Shown piece by piece: positions 1 to 7,534 of a stretch of DNA of 17,209 nucleotides. Below the pieces are notes generated by a model. That model saw only the letters and a program-made list of their open reading frames with translations. It did not search any database and was not told where the DNA came from. Source of the DNA: Bacilli bacterium (lineage in GTDB: Bacteria; Bacillota_I; Bacilli_A; RFN20; UBA1709); assembly GCA_028694305.1 (NCBI GenBank), contig JAQUTO010000006.1, positions 1-17,209 of the forward strand, read 5' to 3'. Both the position numbers and the translations under genes were made by a program. Every line of letters starts with the position of its first letter. Positions within the stretch are counted from its first letter, which is position 1.

Positions 1-758
1 CTATTTTGGGAATACTTCATGGCATTTTGGCGCCGCTTTTCCTCTTCGTGCTCTTTTTCTTTGGCATATTCAGCTGCATGCGCTTCTCTTTCACCTGGAT
101 TATCATAAATAATCGTTCTTTCTAAATCCACCACTTGGGTCCCAGCGATAATATCATGCAAAGCCAAGTGCTTCTTGGTCGCAAACATTAGAATAGTTGA
201 AGCAAGGACGATAACTAATCCAAAAGGACCAATTAAGTAAAATAAACCAACTGTTAAGACGCTTTCAACAGCATAGAGACCAACGAGAAATCTGGCTAAA
301 ACTTGCCAAAACTTAACTCTTAACCCATTAGATGTACCAATTAAACCCATATGCATCATCTTTAAACCCAGTGTCCTACCATCTTTAAAAATAATTGGGA
401 AGATTAAGAAAGCGATGAGTTCACCAACGAACAAATCAACTGAAATATCAATCATGCCAACATAAGAAATCTTGGCAGCAATTTTTTGAATATCGGTATT
501 GCTCTTAAAAGCATCCCAAGTTTCATCAGAAACATCACTGACACTGACATAATTACCATCTTCATCATAATAAGCGATCCCATAGTCGATTTGATATTGC
601 TCATATTGTTTCATTAAATTATCGTAATCCCAAACTTTATTTGAGATTTTGGACATAACTAAGTTTTCAAATGCAACCAAAGTCACAAAAATGATGATGC
701 AATCTAAAACAAAGGCTGCGACTCTTCCAAATAACTTGGCAGGATATATTCCGTACAT
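1..758 (-). CDS. RDD-family integral membrane protein (partial, C-terminus beyond window)
   Basis: At least 252 codons are open from the ATG at 756-758 to the left edge, with no stop in frame, so the C-terminus is missing. The N-terminus has the RDD signature (GRVAAFVLD, about residues 10-18) at the start of a membrane segment. A polar loop of about 60 residues follows, then further hydrophobic segments. GRTLGLKMMHMGLIG and HLALHDIIAGTQVV are the usual conserved stretches of RDD proteins. The visible C-terminus is a highly charged Lys/Glu/Arg cytoplasmic tail. The start is supported by GTAGGTGAT just upstream, overlapping the end of cysQ (stop 767-769), so it is probably translated from the nrnA-cysQ mRNA. 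RDD proteins are multi-pass membrane proteins, mostly of unknown role; some have been linked to ion transport. Family assignment is firm, function is not. Confidence 0.8.
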   Translation of the reverse strand, partial: MYGIYPAKLFGRVAAFVLDCIIIFVTLVAFENLVMSKISNKVWDYDNLMKQYEQYQIDYGIAYYDEDGNYVSVSDVSDETWDAFKSNTDIQKIAAKISYVGMIDISVDLFVGELIAFLIFPIIFKDGRTLGLKMMHMGLIGTSNGLRVKFWQVLARFLVGLYAVESVLTVGLFYLIGPFGLVIVLASTILMFATKKHLALHDIIAGTQVVDLERTIIYDNPGEREAHAAEYAKEKEHEEEKRRQNAMKYSQN

Positions 759-766
759 GCAATCAC

Positions 767-1555
767 CTACTTTAGCCACATTCCGGCGTGGTTCCGATTC
801 ATAATTAAATATCCACTATGATTATACACATCTTTTTTATTATATGTATATCTTTCACCATTAGGTCGGGTAAAACTCCCACCTGCCGTAGTCACAATAA
901 TATCAATTGGAGCGCTATCCCATTCTTTACTGCTACCCCCAATTTTAATTTGTAAATCTGCTACTCCTCTCGCAATTAAGCAGCCCTTATAAGCACTTCC
1001 GCACCGTTTAATCTCTTTTATATTGTGTTTTTCGAGATAATCTTTATCTAAGTCGGTGTAATGCTCATTGGATTCAATCGCAATTAGGTTCTTTCTTCTT
1101 TTAGAAGTATGAATTTGAATTACTTCATTGTTAAGCTCAAGATAAGCATGAGTTCCTTTAAAAGCATAATAAAGTTCGTGCTTTGCTGGCACCATAATTA
1201 AGCCTAAAACAATCTCGCCTTTGTACGCCAATGCGATATTAATTGCAAATTGATCATTCCTCTTGATGAAATCTTTAGTCCCATCAATTGGATCGATAAT
1301 CCAAACAAAATCCTTGTTAAGTCTCGATAAATCATCAGCGAATTCTTCACTGAGATAACCATAATCAGGGTAAGTTTCTTTTAAATAATCCACGATAATC
1401 TTGTTTGATAATAAATCAGCCTTAGTTACTGGTGAGTGATCACTTTTCATTTGCACTCCAAAATCCGGAGTTTTATAAATCTCCAGCACTGCTTTACTAG
1501 CCTTGAAAATGGCCCGTCTGGCCACTTCAAATTGTGAATAGTATTTATAAGGCAC
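767..1555 (-). CDS. cysQ: 3'(2'),5'-bisphosphate nucleotidase, CysQ-like (inositol monophosphatase superfamily)
   Basis: A 262-residue protein of the Mg-dependent, Li-sensitive phosphatase superfamily. Metal and catalytic motifs are intact: E70-E71 in LSEEF, WIIDPIDGTK (residues 85-94, D88/D91/T93) and EWDSAP (D213) followed by the AGG turn. DGTKDFIKRNDQFAINIAL resembles CysQ much more than SuhB-type inositol phosphatases, so the likely reaction is pAp to AMP plus phosphate. pAp is made when phosphopantetheine is loaded onto acyl carrier protein and when PAPS is used. The start is a GTG at 1553-1555 with GAGGA about 8 bases upstream, inside the end of nrnA (stop 1545-1547), so the genes overlap by 11 bp and are probably translationally coupled. 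No ATG fits the expected N-terminus. Other small phosphorylated substrates cannot be excluded. Confidence 0.85.
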   Translation of the reverse strand: MPYKYYSQFEVARRAIFKASKAVLEIYKTPDFGVQMKSDHSPVTKADLLSNKIIVDYLKETYPDYGYLSEEFADDLSRLNKDFVWIIDPIDGTKDFIKRNDQFAINIALAYKGEIVLGLIMVPAKHELYYAFKGTHAYLELNNEVIQIHTSKRRKNLIAIESNEHYTDLDKDYLEKHNIKEIKRCGSAYKGCLIARGVADLQIKIGGSSKEWDSAPIDIIVTTAGGSFTRPNGERYTYNKKDVYNHSGYLIMNRNHAGMWLK

Positions 1556-2495
1556 TTAATTCATCCTCACAGACTTTATCTAAGTCATTTAAAACTAATT
1601 GAGCTTCATCCCAACTTTTAACGATGGCACCAGAGGCCAATTTATGGCCACCTCCACCATATTTAACTGCAACCCCATTAACTGAAAATTGTTTTGATCT
1701 AAATTCGATTTTAATTGTCCCATCATCTTTTTCTACAAAGAAAACATGCATATTAATATCTTTGATATTAGCTAAAGCATTGACTGATCCTGCCCCTTGA
1801 TTCTCCCCAATTCCAAATTGTTTGCGAATATCTTTGGTAATGAAAACATAGGCCACACCATGAGGTGTCGTTTGATAATTCAATCTACAGTAACCCGTAT
1901 AACGGACATCAGTTTCACTAACTTCATAAACATAATTATATAAAGATGTCATATCAACGCCAGTATCAAGCAAAACAGCAGCTCGTCTAAAAGTATCCGG
2001 TGTCGTATTTTGATATTGAAAACGCCCTGAATCCATAACTAAACCACAATACAATGCAGTGGCTGCAGTTTTACTAATCTCTAATTTATTTTGAATTGCC
2101 CATTCGGTTAAGATTTCTGCAGTAGCAATAAAACTTGTTTGAATGAGTTCCAACCCACCAAAATCTTCGGTAAAGATATGGTGGTCAATCTTAATGATGT
2201 TTTTAGCCATAAAACAACGTGGGTCATCCACTCTCGGTTTATCACCCACATCTAAAACAATGGCTAAGGAAGAAGCAATAACATCAGCGCTAATATCTTC
2301 ATCCATTAAGCCGAGTAACTTCCCCCAATGGTTATTTTGTTCACCTAAAACATAGACTGTCTTATTTGGAAAATTATCTAAAATAAGTTCTTTTAATCCC
2401 ATTTGCGACCCATAAGCATCACCATCTGGTTTTTGATGCCTAAAAATAGTGATGACAGGTGCGGAGGCAATAGCCTCATAAATCTTGTGGTACAT
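1545..2495 (-). CDS. nrnA: DHH-family nanoRNase / pAp phosphatase, NrnA-like
   Basis: A 316-residue protein with the full set of DHH phosphoesterase motifs: HQKPDGDAYGS (residues 20-30), VLDVGD (D82), KIDHH (D104-H105-H106) and MDSGRF (D155). A C-terminal DHHA1 domain with GGGGHKLASG (about 280-289) grips the substrate. NrnA of Bacillus degrades RNA of 2-5 nucleotides to mononucleotides and also removes the 3' phosphate of pAp, finishing mRNA turnover in bacteria without Orn. Length matches the family. The start is ATG 2493-2495 behind GAGGTGAT. A predicted promoter at 2524-2552 makes it the first gene of a unit with cysQ and the RDD protein. The family also contains c-di-AMP/pGpG hydrolases (GdpP, DhhP); the lack of PAS/GGDEF or membrane segments argues against GdpP, but a DhhP-like role stays possible. 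Confidence 0.9.
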   Translation of the reverse strand: MYHKIYEAIASAPVITIFRHQKPDGDAYGSQMGLKELILDNFPNKTVYVLGEQNNHWGKLLGLMDEDISADVIASSLAIVLDVGDKPRVDDPRCFMAKNIIKIDHHIFTEDFGGLELIQTSFIATAEILTEWAIQNKLEISKTAATALYCGLVMDSGRFQYQNTTPDTFRRAAVLLDTGVDMTSLYNYVYEVSETDVRYTGYCRLNYQTTPHGVAYVFITKDIRKQFGIGENQGAGSVNALANIKDINMHVFFVEKDDGTIKIEFRSKQFSVNGVAVKYGGGGHKLASGAIVKSWDEAQLVLNDLDKVCEDELSAL

Positions 2496-2523
2496 AAAAT
2501 CACCTCAATTTACACATTGTTTT

Positions 2524-2552
2524 ATTTTAACCGATTTAGGCAATAATCACAA
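2524..2552 (-). promoter_or_regulatory. predicted sigma-A promoter of nrnA-cysQ-RDD
   Basis: On the minus strand TTGTGA (2547-2552) and TAAAAT (2524-2529) are 17 bases apart. The predicted start near 2517 gives a leader of about 22 nt carrying GAGGTGAT before the nrnA ATG. Confidence 0.6.
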
Positions 2553-2584
2553 TAAAAAAACACAGGAAGCACGTACCCTGTGTT
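2553..2584 (-). terminator. intrinsic terminator after tRNA-Lys
   Basis: On the minus strand an 8-bp stem (AACACAGG with CCTGTGTT, arms 2577-2584 and 2559-2566) is followed by a run of T (complement of 2553-2560). It lies just downstream of the tRNA 3' end and upstream of the nrnA promoter, so it separates the two units. Confidence 0.8.
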
Positions 2585-2595
2585 CTTTCGTATAA

Positions 2596-2672
2596 TGGTG
2601 GACCATGAGGGATTCGAACCCGCGACCCACTGATTAAGAGTCAGTTGCTCTACCAAGCTGAGCTAATGGTCC
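2596..2672 (-). tRNA. tRNA-Lys (anticodon CUU)
   Basis: A 77-nt cloverleaf on the minus strand. The acceptor stem is GGACCAT with ATGGTCC, discriminator A, and an encoded CCA at 2596-2598. The D arm is GCTC-AGCTTGGTA-GAGC. The anticodon arm is ACTGA-CTCTTAA-TCAGT, giving CUU (reads AAG), and the T loop is TTCGAAT. The T stem (GCGGG with CCCTC) has one C-U mismatch at pair 50-64. It has its own promoter immediately upstream and a terminator immediately downstream. Confidence 0.95.
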
Positions 2673-2688
2673 ATATATGCGCTTTATT

Positions 2689-2717
2689 ATCTTAACGCAT
2701 CTAGCGTTTTTTTTCAA
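2689..2717 (-). promoter_or_regulatory. predicted promoter of tRNA-Lys
   Basis: TTGAAA (2712-2717) and TAAGAT (2689-2694) are separated by exactly 17 bases on the minus strand. The predicted start is about 10 nt before the mature tRNA 5' end. An A tract follows the -35 hexamer. Confidence 0.7.
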
Positions 2718-2723
2718 TATTTT

Positions 2724-3323
2724 TTATTTTATGCGCACATTGACAGCTTTTGTCTGTTCGCTCTTATCAATAACTTCTTTTTCTTTAAGAATAATCGCTT
2801 GCTTCTCATCGCTAACCACCATTGTTCCCGAAACCAAATCATGAAAAGCTTGATGATACTTGTTAATAAAAGCAAAGAAATATGAGACTACCATGAAAAA
2901 TGGAATACCAGACATAAAGATACAAGTGACATATTCAATCCCATAGAAACCCAAAACTACACGATAGAAAGTCTTAAAATTAGAGCAAGGTTTACCATCT
3001 TTAGAAATAACTTTGATTTTGAAAATCTTTTTCCCAACGGTTTTCCCATGTTTAAAGAATAAGGTTGGAACGTAATAAACAAGTAAAGAAGCCAATAAGG
3101 CTACGATGACAACACTAACTGCGTTGGCTTTATTAGTCACGCTTCCATCTTCTGCTAGTTTGAACCAACCTCGGATAAAATCACCCATTAAAAGATCAAA
3201 TAGCCAAACAAAACCATAGAACAAAGCATAATCAATGATGGCTGCAACTGTTCTTTGGAAAAAAGGAGCGATAACAAAACGCTCAGCTTTTTTAGGTTCT
3301 TTAATCTTTTTTAATGAACTCAT
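2724..3323 (-). CDS. RDD-family integral membrane protein
   Basis: A 199-residue protein with a charged N-terminus, then FFQRTVAAIIDYALFYGFVW (Arg and Asp of the RDD motif, about residues 23-42), more hydrophobic segments, a conserved cytoplasmic stretch GKTVGKKIFKIKVISKDGKP (about 94-113), and HQAFHDLVSGTMVV before a charged tail. These mark a complete RDD domain of usual length. It is last in the DUF2779-thioesterase-mtnN unit. Its SD (AAGGAG) overlaps the mtnN stop and the gap is 3 bp, so translation is probably coupled. A second RDD gene lies at 1-758. The substrate or role cannot be read from the sequence. Confidence 0.8.
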   Translation of the reverse strand: MSSLKKIKEPKKAERFVIAPFFQRTVAAIIDYALFYGFVWLFDLLMGDFIRGWFKLAEDGSVTNKANAVSVVIVALLASLLVYYVPTLFFKHGKTVGKKIFKIKVISKDGKPCSNFKTFYRVVLGFYGIEYVTCIFMSGIPFFMVVSYFFAFINKYHQAFHDLVSGTMVVSDEKQAIILKEKEVIDKSEQTKAVNVRIK

Positions 3324-3326
3324 TCT

Positions 3327-4025
3327 TTACTCCTTATTGCAGTATGCTGCAATTAATTTAGCCATTCTAATGCTTGATTGTTCAACAACACTTTCATAGG
3401 TAACCATTTGATCGGTCGCACCTATTAAATCACTAATCATTCTTAAAATTAAATATGGTGTTTTAAAGGTTGTACAAACTTGAGCAATACTTGTGCTTTC
3501 CATATCACAACCAACCACATCATCTTCACTAAATGAATCAGCAATAATCCGCATGAAATCAGGACGGTTAGTCACAAAGGCATCGCCCGATAAAATCACG
3601 CCCTCGTTATAAGGATAATGGAAATACTCGATTAATTCAATCATTTTTGTTTTCATAACAATGTCACTACTAAATAAACGGGGTGAATGAGGAACTTCAC
3701 CAAAGGCATAACCAAACGAAGTGACATCGACATCGCTGTACCCTTGTTTATTCGAAACAATAATATCATATGGTTTGCTGTTACGTAAAACTCCCCCACA
3801 AACCCCAATATTGATTACTTGGTCAACCTTAAAAGTATTGATTAAGATGGTCGCAGTAATGGCGGCATTCACCTTACCAATCCCAGAACGAACTAAGACT
3901 ACTTGAGTAGCATTTATTTTACCAACAAAAAATGATAAACCACCGATATCTTGGGTTTTTTCTATGGTCATTATTTCACTGATTTTAATAATCTCTTCAT
4001 CCATCGCACCGATTAAACCAAGCAT
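3327..4025 (-). CDS. mtnN: 5'-methylthioadenosine/S-adenosylhomocysteine nucleosidase
   Basis: A 232-residue purine phosphorylase-fold protein. It cleaves MTA and SAH to adenine plus methylthioribose or S-ribosylhomocysteine, clearing by-products of methylation and polyamine synthesis. Key residues line up with the E. coli enzyme: GAMDEE at the N-terminus (E11), SGIGKVNAA and INIGVCGGV in the nucleoside fold, CDMES (E176, ribose binding) and MISD (D199, catalytic acid). Length is normal. The start ATG 4023-4025 has a near-perfect GGAGGTAATT ahead of it, 9 bp after the thioesterase stop, so it is an internal operon gene. The several SAM users nearby (the methyltransferase, QueA) would produce its substrates or 5'-deoxyadenosyl-type by-products, but that link is only inferred. 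Confidence 0.93.
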   Translation of the reverse strand: MLGLIGAMDEEIIKISEIMTIEKTQDIGGLSFFVGKINATQVVLVRSGIGKVNAAITATILINTFKVDQVINIGVCGGVLRNSKPYDIIVSNKQGYSDVDVTSFGYAFGEVPHSPRLFSSDIVMKTKMIELIEYFHYPYNEGVILSGDAFVTNRPDFMRIIADSFSEDDVVGCDMESTSIAQVCTTFKTPYLILRMISDLIGATDQMVTYESVVEQSSIRMAKLIAAYCNKE

Positions 4026-4034
4026 AATTACCTC

Positions 4035-4757
4035 CTAAAATTCTAATAAAGCATTAAAAGAAATAGCATTTTGATCTGAGCCAGTGACCTTTAAACAATT
4101 GTCACTAATCGCCCAATCAACTTTAATTATTTCACCCATATGGGTCTCATGTAAGTAGTTGATTTGAATACTTTTTGGAGTATGATCTTTCAAGTATTTA
4201 TTATCAATAGCATTACAAATCCAATCTAAATATTTAGCATTATTCACATGTTGATTAACATCCATATCTGTAAAACCAATCTTATAAGAATAAGAAGAAT
4301 CTAAACCCTCAAATTCAAGTTTAGCAGGAAAAGATAATGGGATTAAGGCATTACGGTCAAAGTCAAAGAACTTAACTAATTCATTAGGGACAGTCACCAA
4401 CTTATGTGTCCCCAAATCGATGACACTCCAAATCACAACAGCCTTACCTATTTCTACCCCTTGTTCATCTTCTAAAATGGTATAACGTGGATAGAGAAAT
4501 TTGATTGGATTGGCAGCCCAAGTTTTAACGGTAATTTGTTCATCAAAACCAGGATAGCGAACCATCTCAACTTTACTTCTTGCCACGACCCAAGCAAGGC
4601 CATGCGCCAATAAGTCTTCACGACCACTTTTAATGGTGTTCATATGGTGACCAGAGGCTTCTTGAATACAGGAAAAGATGGAACTTAATTTCCAGTGATT
4701 ATACATATCAACATCACTAACTCTAATATCTACTTTTTCAACAAAAACTTCACTCAT
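4035..4757 (-). CDS. acyl-ACP thioesterase (FatA/FatB type, double hotdog)
   Basis: A protein of 240 residues from the ATG at 4755-4757. Two hotdog domains are visible. The first begins with DVDMYNHWKLSSIF and carries AWVVARSKVEMVRYP. The second has DMDVNQHVNNAKYLDW (about residues 164-179), the Asn-His catalytic signature of plant and bacterial acyl-ACP thioesterases. The enzyme hydrolyses acyl-ACP to free fatty acid and ACP, ending chain elongation or releasing acyl groups. An in-frame TTG at 4770-4772 gives 5 more residues, but those codons are the ribosome site (GGAGGAA, 8 bases before the ATG), so the ATG is chosen. The upstream DUF2779 gene ends 2 bp before the start. Chain-length specificity cannot be told. 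Confidence 0.87.
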   Translation of the reverse strand: MSEVFVEKVDIRVSDVDMYNHWKLSSIFSCIQEASGHHMNTIKSGREDLLAHGLAWVVARSKVEMVRYPGFDEQITVKTWAANPIKFLYPRYTILEDEQGVEIGKAVVIWSVIDLGTHKLVTVPNELVKFFDFDRNALIPLSFPAKLEFEGLDSSYSYKIGFTDMDVNQHVNNAKYLDWICNAIDNKYLKDHTPKSIQINYLHETHMGEIIKVDWAISDNCLKVTGSDQNAISFNALLEF

Positions 4758-4759
4758 TT

Positions 4760-6904
4760 TTATTTCCTCCAAAGAATATTCAGTTCATCTACTGGCAACT
4801 TCAGAGTTCCCTTTTCCTCTTCAGCCAGTAACTTAGCTATTATATCAAACATTACAACTTCGCCCCAGGAATCAATCTTACAATAATGCAAAAGTTCCTT
4901 GATGAGTGTATCGTGTAAAGTTCGATCCATCTCACCTTTGAAGTTCGCCCGAACCATGCTTTGGTAAACATCTAAAGCAATAGAACCATTATGAACTAAA
5001 CCTTTACTATAGTCTAGAGTTTCCGAAATATCATAAGTATAATTTTTATACCATCTTAAAAAATAAGGGTCTTTAGTAATACTTGGTTGCGTTACTTTTA
5101 AGGAAGTTCTTCCTTTAAAATCACCCCGATACCAATACCCAAATTGAAAGAAATTTATCATATCAACAATGTTGGCATCACACACTGCACAAAGGTGAGC
5201 AAACTCAGGGTATTTTTTACCCATTTCTTTAAAACGACTAAATTCGAAATTCTTATTATAAACAATTAATTTAAACTTGCCAGCATCCGAATAATCGACA
5301 TGAGCCTCATCAAATTGAGCTTTTAAGACCTCTAACAAGTGATAATCCGGTGATTTATAGCCATCATCCATCGGATGACCAATATATTCATAATGGGTGA
5401 TTCCTCCACCCTTGCCTTCTTTAAAATTATGCTTTTCTAAATCAAAGCCCTTCTCACAAATATGCATTGAATACTGAGTGCAGACTTGTTCCCAAGACCA
5501 AGAATTAGCGACTAAAGGAAGTGGATAATTCATCGATTCAAAATCAAAGAAGATTAATGGATAAACGCTATAATCTTGCTTAAATAATTCTCGCATTTTA
5601 GTAAATTCAATGAAGTCTGTTGTGTTTTTGCTACAATCCCCATTGGAATAGAGAATTTGCATTTTGGCATTAGATTTCTTAGCCACGCCATCTTTACTAA
5701 TATCGAGTTTAAATGAATCATAAATTGAACTACCGGCGCATTCTACTCTTGAGTTTTTGATATCAGAAATTGCATAAACCCCTTCTTCAATTAGTTTGAT
5801 GTTTTTGCGATATGAACCCCCAGATAAACCATAGGCAGTAAGCCGATATATATGATCTAGTGGAACATCCCAAATATCATTTAATACTTGATATAAAGGT
5901 TCTTGTCTAAGTCCATATAAAATCTCGGGGTCTGGTATTTCTTTGCTATTGATAGCTCCCCTTACATCAATGATGACGGAATCCACAACAGGATAACCAT
6001 CTTTTTCATATTTAGTATCTTTAATGTAATCGAGTAATGGCACTATCTCTTGAGTGTTCTTACTCCTACCTACATCTATACCTTTACAAATAACGAATAA
6101 CTTATCCAGATATTGATCTTTTATCGGATAAGATATTTCGCTTTCATTTAGAATGAACTCTTGATTAAGCATAACCATATTTAATGAACGAATTGGAAGT
6201 TTTGCCCTATTATACACATAATATTGAAAAGCTAAATCGTAACAAAAATGCTTACTAAACTTGCTCTTCCCTTTGCTTTTACCTGTATCTGGGTCTATAA
6301 CATTAACAAAATCGTGATATTCTGTCTCATTTGGTCCATATTTAACACTGCTACCCTTAACTTCATAAACGTCATAACCCTCATCCGTTTTGACCAAGAT
6401 ATCCCAACGTGCCACTAAATCATCAATCTGAATTTGACCTTCATATATGACTTGAACATCTGGGTTATTCAATAATTTTTGGGTGTTTTTTTCAATTTCT
6501 CTTTGGTCACTAATTTCCAACCCATCAAGTTCACCATTGATGGTATCTGCTCTTTTTTTATTACCAGCAAAATGGAGGTTTGCCCAACTTCTCGAAAGCC
6601 GAGAAACCTCTTGAAAATCTTGATTATTTTCAATAAAAGCAGTGACTTCATCTTTTTGTTCGCCAGTTACCTCATTTCTAAGACTAGGATTTTCGTTAAT
6701 ATAATCAACTAGAGAGATATCCTCTTTTTGTTCCTCATTATAATCATCATTTTGACCAGATGATTCAATGATACTTCTAAGATCAATTCCATTATCGATG
6801 AGTTTTTTAAGTAAGCTAACCATTTGCTTTTCATTACCCATTAAATAAGCAATTCTTCTACTACCAGTATCTAAGTAAGTATTAATTATTTCCTTGGTAA
6901 TCAT
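4760..6904 (-). CDS. DUF2779 (UU173-like) protein: predicted PD-(D/E)XK nuclease plus DEDDy-type exonuclease domain
   Basis: A 714-residue soluble protein with two probable nuclease modules. The N-terminal module has a PD-(D/E)XK (Cas4/RecB-like) layout: ARWDIL (D168), YEVKG (E181, K183) and FQYYVY (Q227, Y231). The C-terminal module (about 445-695) is DUF2779-like and keeps DEDDy exonuclease motifs: FFDFE (D454, E456), YNKNFEF (about 549-555), DANIVDM (D576, D581) and YCKID (Y674, D678). Such proteins are common in Mollicutes and relatives; to my knowledge their substrate is unknown. No Cas genes, repeats or helicase are nearby, and the four-Cys iron-sulphur set of Cas4 or AddB is not evident. 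It is the first gene of its unit: ATG 6902-6904 behind AGAGGTGAT, promoter 6924-6952. Domain readings are motif-based inferences. Confidence 0.75.
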   Translation of the reverse strand: MITKEIINTYLDTGSRRIAYLMGNEKQMVSLLKKLIDNGIDLRSIIESSGQNDDYNEEQKEDISLVDYINENPSLRNEVTGEQKDEVTAFIENNQDFQEVSRLSRSWANLHFAGNKKRADTINGELDGLEISDQREIEKNTQKLLNNPDVQVIYEGQIQIDDLVARWDILVKTDEGYDVYEVKGSSVKYGPNETEYHDFVNVIDPDTGKSKGKSKFSKHFCYDLAFQYYVYNRAKLPIRSLNMVMLNQEFILNESEISYPIKDQYLDKLFVICKGIDVGRSKNTQEIVPLLDYIKDTKYEKDGYPVVDSVIIDVRGAINSKEIPDPEILYGLRQEPLYQVLNDIWDVPLDHIYRLTAYGLSGGSYRKNIKLIEEGVYAISDIKNSRVECAGSSIYDSFKLDISKDGVAKKSNAKMQILYSNGDCSKNTTDFIEFTKMRELFKQDYSVYPLIFFDFESMNYPLPLVANSWSWEQVCTQYSMHICEKGFDLEKHNFKEGKGGGITHYEYIGHPMDDGYKSPDYHLLEVLKAQFDEAHVDYSDAGKFKLIVYNKNFEFSRFKEMGKKYPEFAHLCAVCDANIVDMINFFQFGYWYRGDFKGRTSLKVTQPSITKDPYFLRWYKNYTYDISETLDYSKGLVHNGSIALDVYQSMVRANFKGEMDRTLHDTLIKELLHYCKIDSWGEVVMFDIIAKLLAEEEKGTLKLPVDELNILWRK

Positions 6905-6923
6905 CTAATCACCTCTAGTTAAT

Positions 6924-6952
6924 ATTTTAGAGTCTTTAGAAAGCTAATTCAA
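6924..6952 (-). promoter_or_regulatory. predicted promoter of the DUF2779-thioesterase-mtnN-RDD operon
   Basis: TTGAAT (6947-6952) and TAAAAT (6924-6929) are 17 bases apart on the minus strand. The predicted start near 6917 gives a leader of only about 13 nt that begins at the AGAGGTGAT ribosome site. Confidence 0.65.
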
Positions 6953-6955
6953 GAA

Positions 6956-6988
6956 TAAAAAAAGGAACAAGATTTATCTTGTCCCTTT
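6956..6988 (-). terminator. intrinsic terminator after the tail-anchored protein gene
   Basis: On the minus strand an 11-bp stem (AAAGGGACAAG with CTTGTTCCTTT, one G-U pair, 6-nt loop) runs into seven T. The stem overlaps the stop codon of the 6987-7469 gene. It separates that gene from the DUF2779 operon. Confidence 0.8.
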
Positions 6989-7469
6989 AAGCAGCTGCGC
7001 CATGATTACCTAAAACAATTGAAATAATAATGGCCGCTAATAGTAATAGTATTAAGAAGATAGCGCCATAGAACTTAATTTTACCTTGTCGTGTATCACT
7101 TGAAATAATCTCATTATAGCGTGTTTCGAAAGGAATATTGCAGTTATTAAAGACATGTTCGAGAATATATAAACACATAATGTCTTTGGCCTCATTCTCG
7201 GCTTTATATTTTTCAATCTCATATGTTTGAACGATTATTTGTTCAATTACTCGCATATACTTGTAAACATAAATTTCGCCATCTTGGGTTAGTTTGACTC
7301 CATACCGTGGGACTCTCCCCTTCTTTTGCCGAGTAACAACGACTTCCCCTTCTTCAGTGGTTTGAGGTTTTGGTAAATACTTAGGTTGGTTGTTTCTAAA
7401 GCCTAAAGTCATCTCCTGAATTATTTTGTCAAAAGCCTTTTTATTTTCATCAATATATTGTTGGTTCAT
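6987..7469 (-). CDS. hypothetical tail-anchored membrane protein
   Basis: I do not recognise this 160-residue protein. It has a hydrophilic, probably helical and cytosolic body (about 1-130) rich in Lys, Glu and Tyr. A short stretch, GRVPRYGVKLTQDGEIYVYKYMR, looks like a small beta unit. A single strongly hydrophobic segment near the C-terminus (FYGAIFLILLLLAAIIISIVL) is followed by a few residues, a tail-anchor layout. There is no signal peptide and no enzyme motif. ATG 7467-7469 is chosen because AAAGGTGGG lies about 7 bases upstream; an ATG 30 bases further up would place the ribosome site inside the gene. It has its own promoter and terminator and diverges from another small membrane protein gene at 7585. 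Confidence 0.7.
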   Translation of the reverse strand: MNQQYIDENKKAFDKIIQEMTLGFRNNQPKYLPKPQTTEEGEVVVTRQKKGRVPRYGVKLTQDGEIYVYKYMRVIEQIIVQTYEIEKYKAENEAKDIMCLYILEHVFNNCNIPFETRYNEIISSDTRQGKIKFYGAIFLILLLLAAIIISIVLGNHGAAA

Positions 7470-7494
7470 AATCTTCCCACCTTTATGCTTTATT

Positions 7495-7503
7495 ATCATA
7501 ACA
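7495..7503 (-). promoter_or_regulatory. extended -10 promoter of the tail-anchored protein gene
   Basis: On the minus strand TGT followed directly by TATGAT forms an extended -10 element. No convincing -35 is seen at normal spacing. The predicted leader is about 19 nt. Confidence 0.5.
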
Positions 7504-7534
7504 CACTTATCTCAAGTTTTGTGTATTTTTTTAC

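Noticed and set aside
2694..2714. Plus-strand hairpin AACGC/GCGTT followed by eight T, like a terminator
   Set aside because: No plus-strand gene reads into it. The T run is the complement of the A tract after the -35 of the tRNA-Lys promoter.
4760..6904. Cas4-like nuclease as sign of a CRISPR or defence system
   Set aside because: No repeats, cas genes, helicase or other defence partner nearby; the operon partners are housekeeping enzymes.
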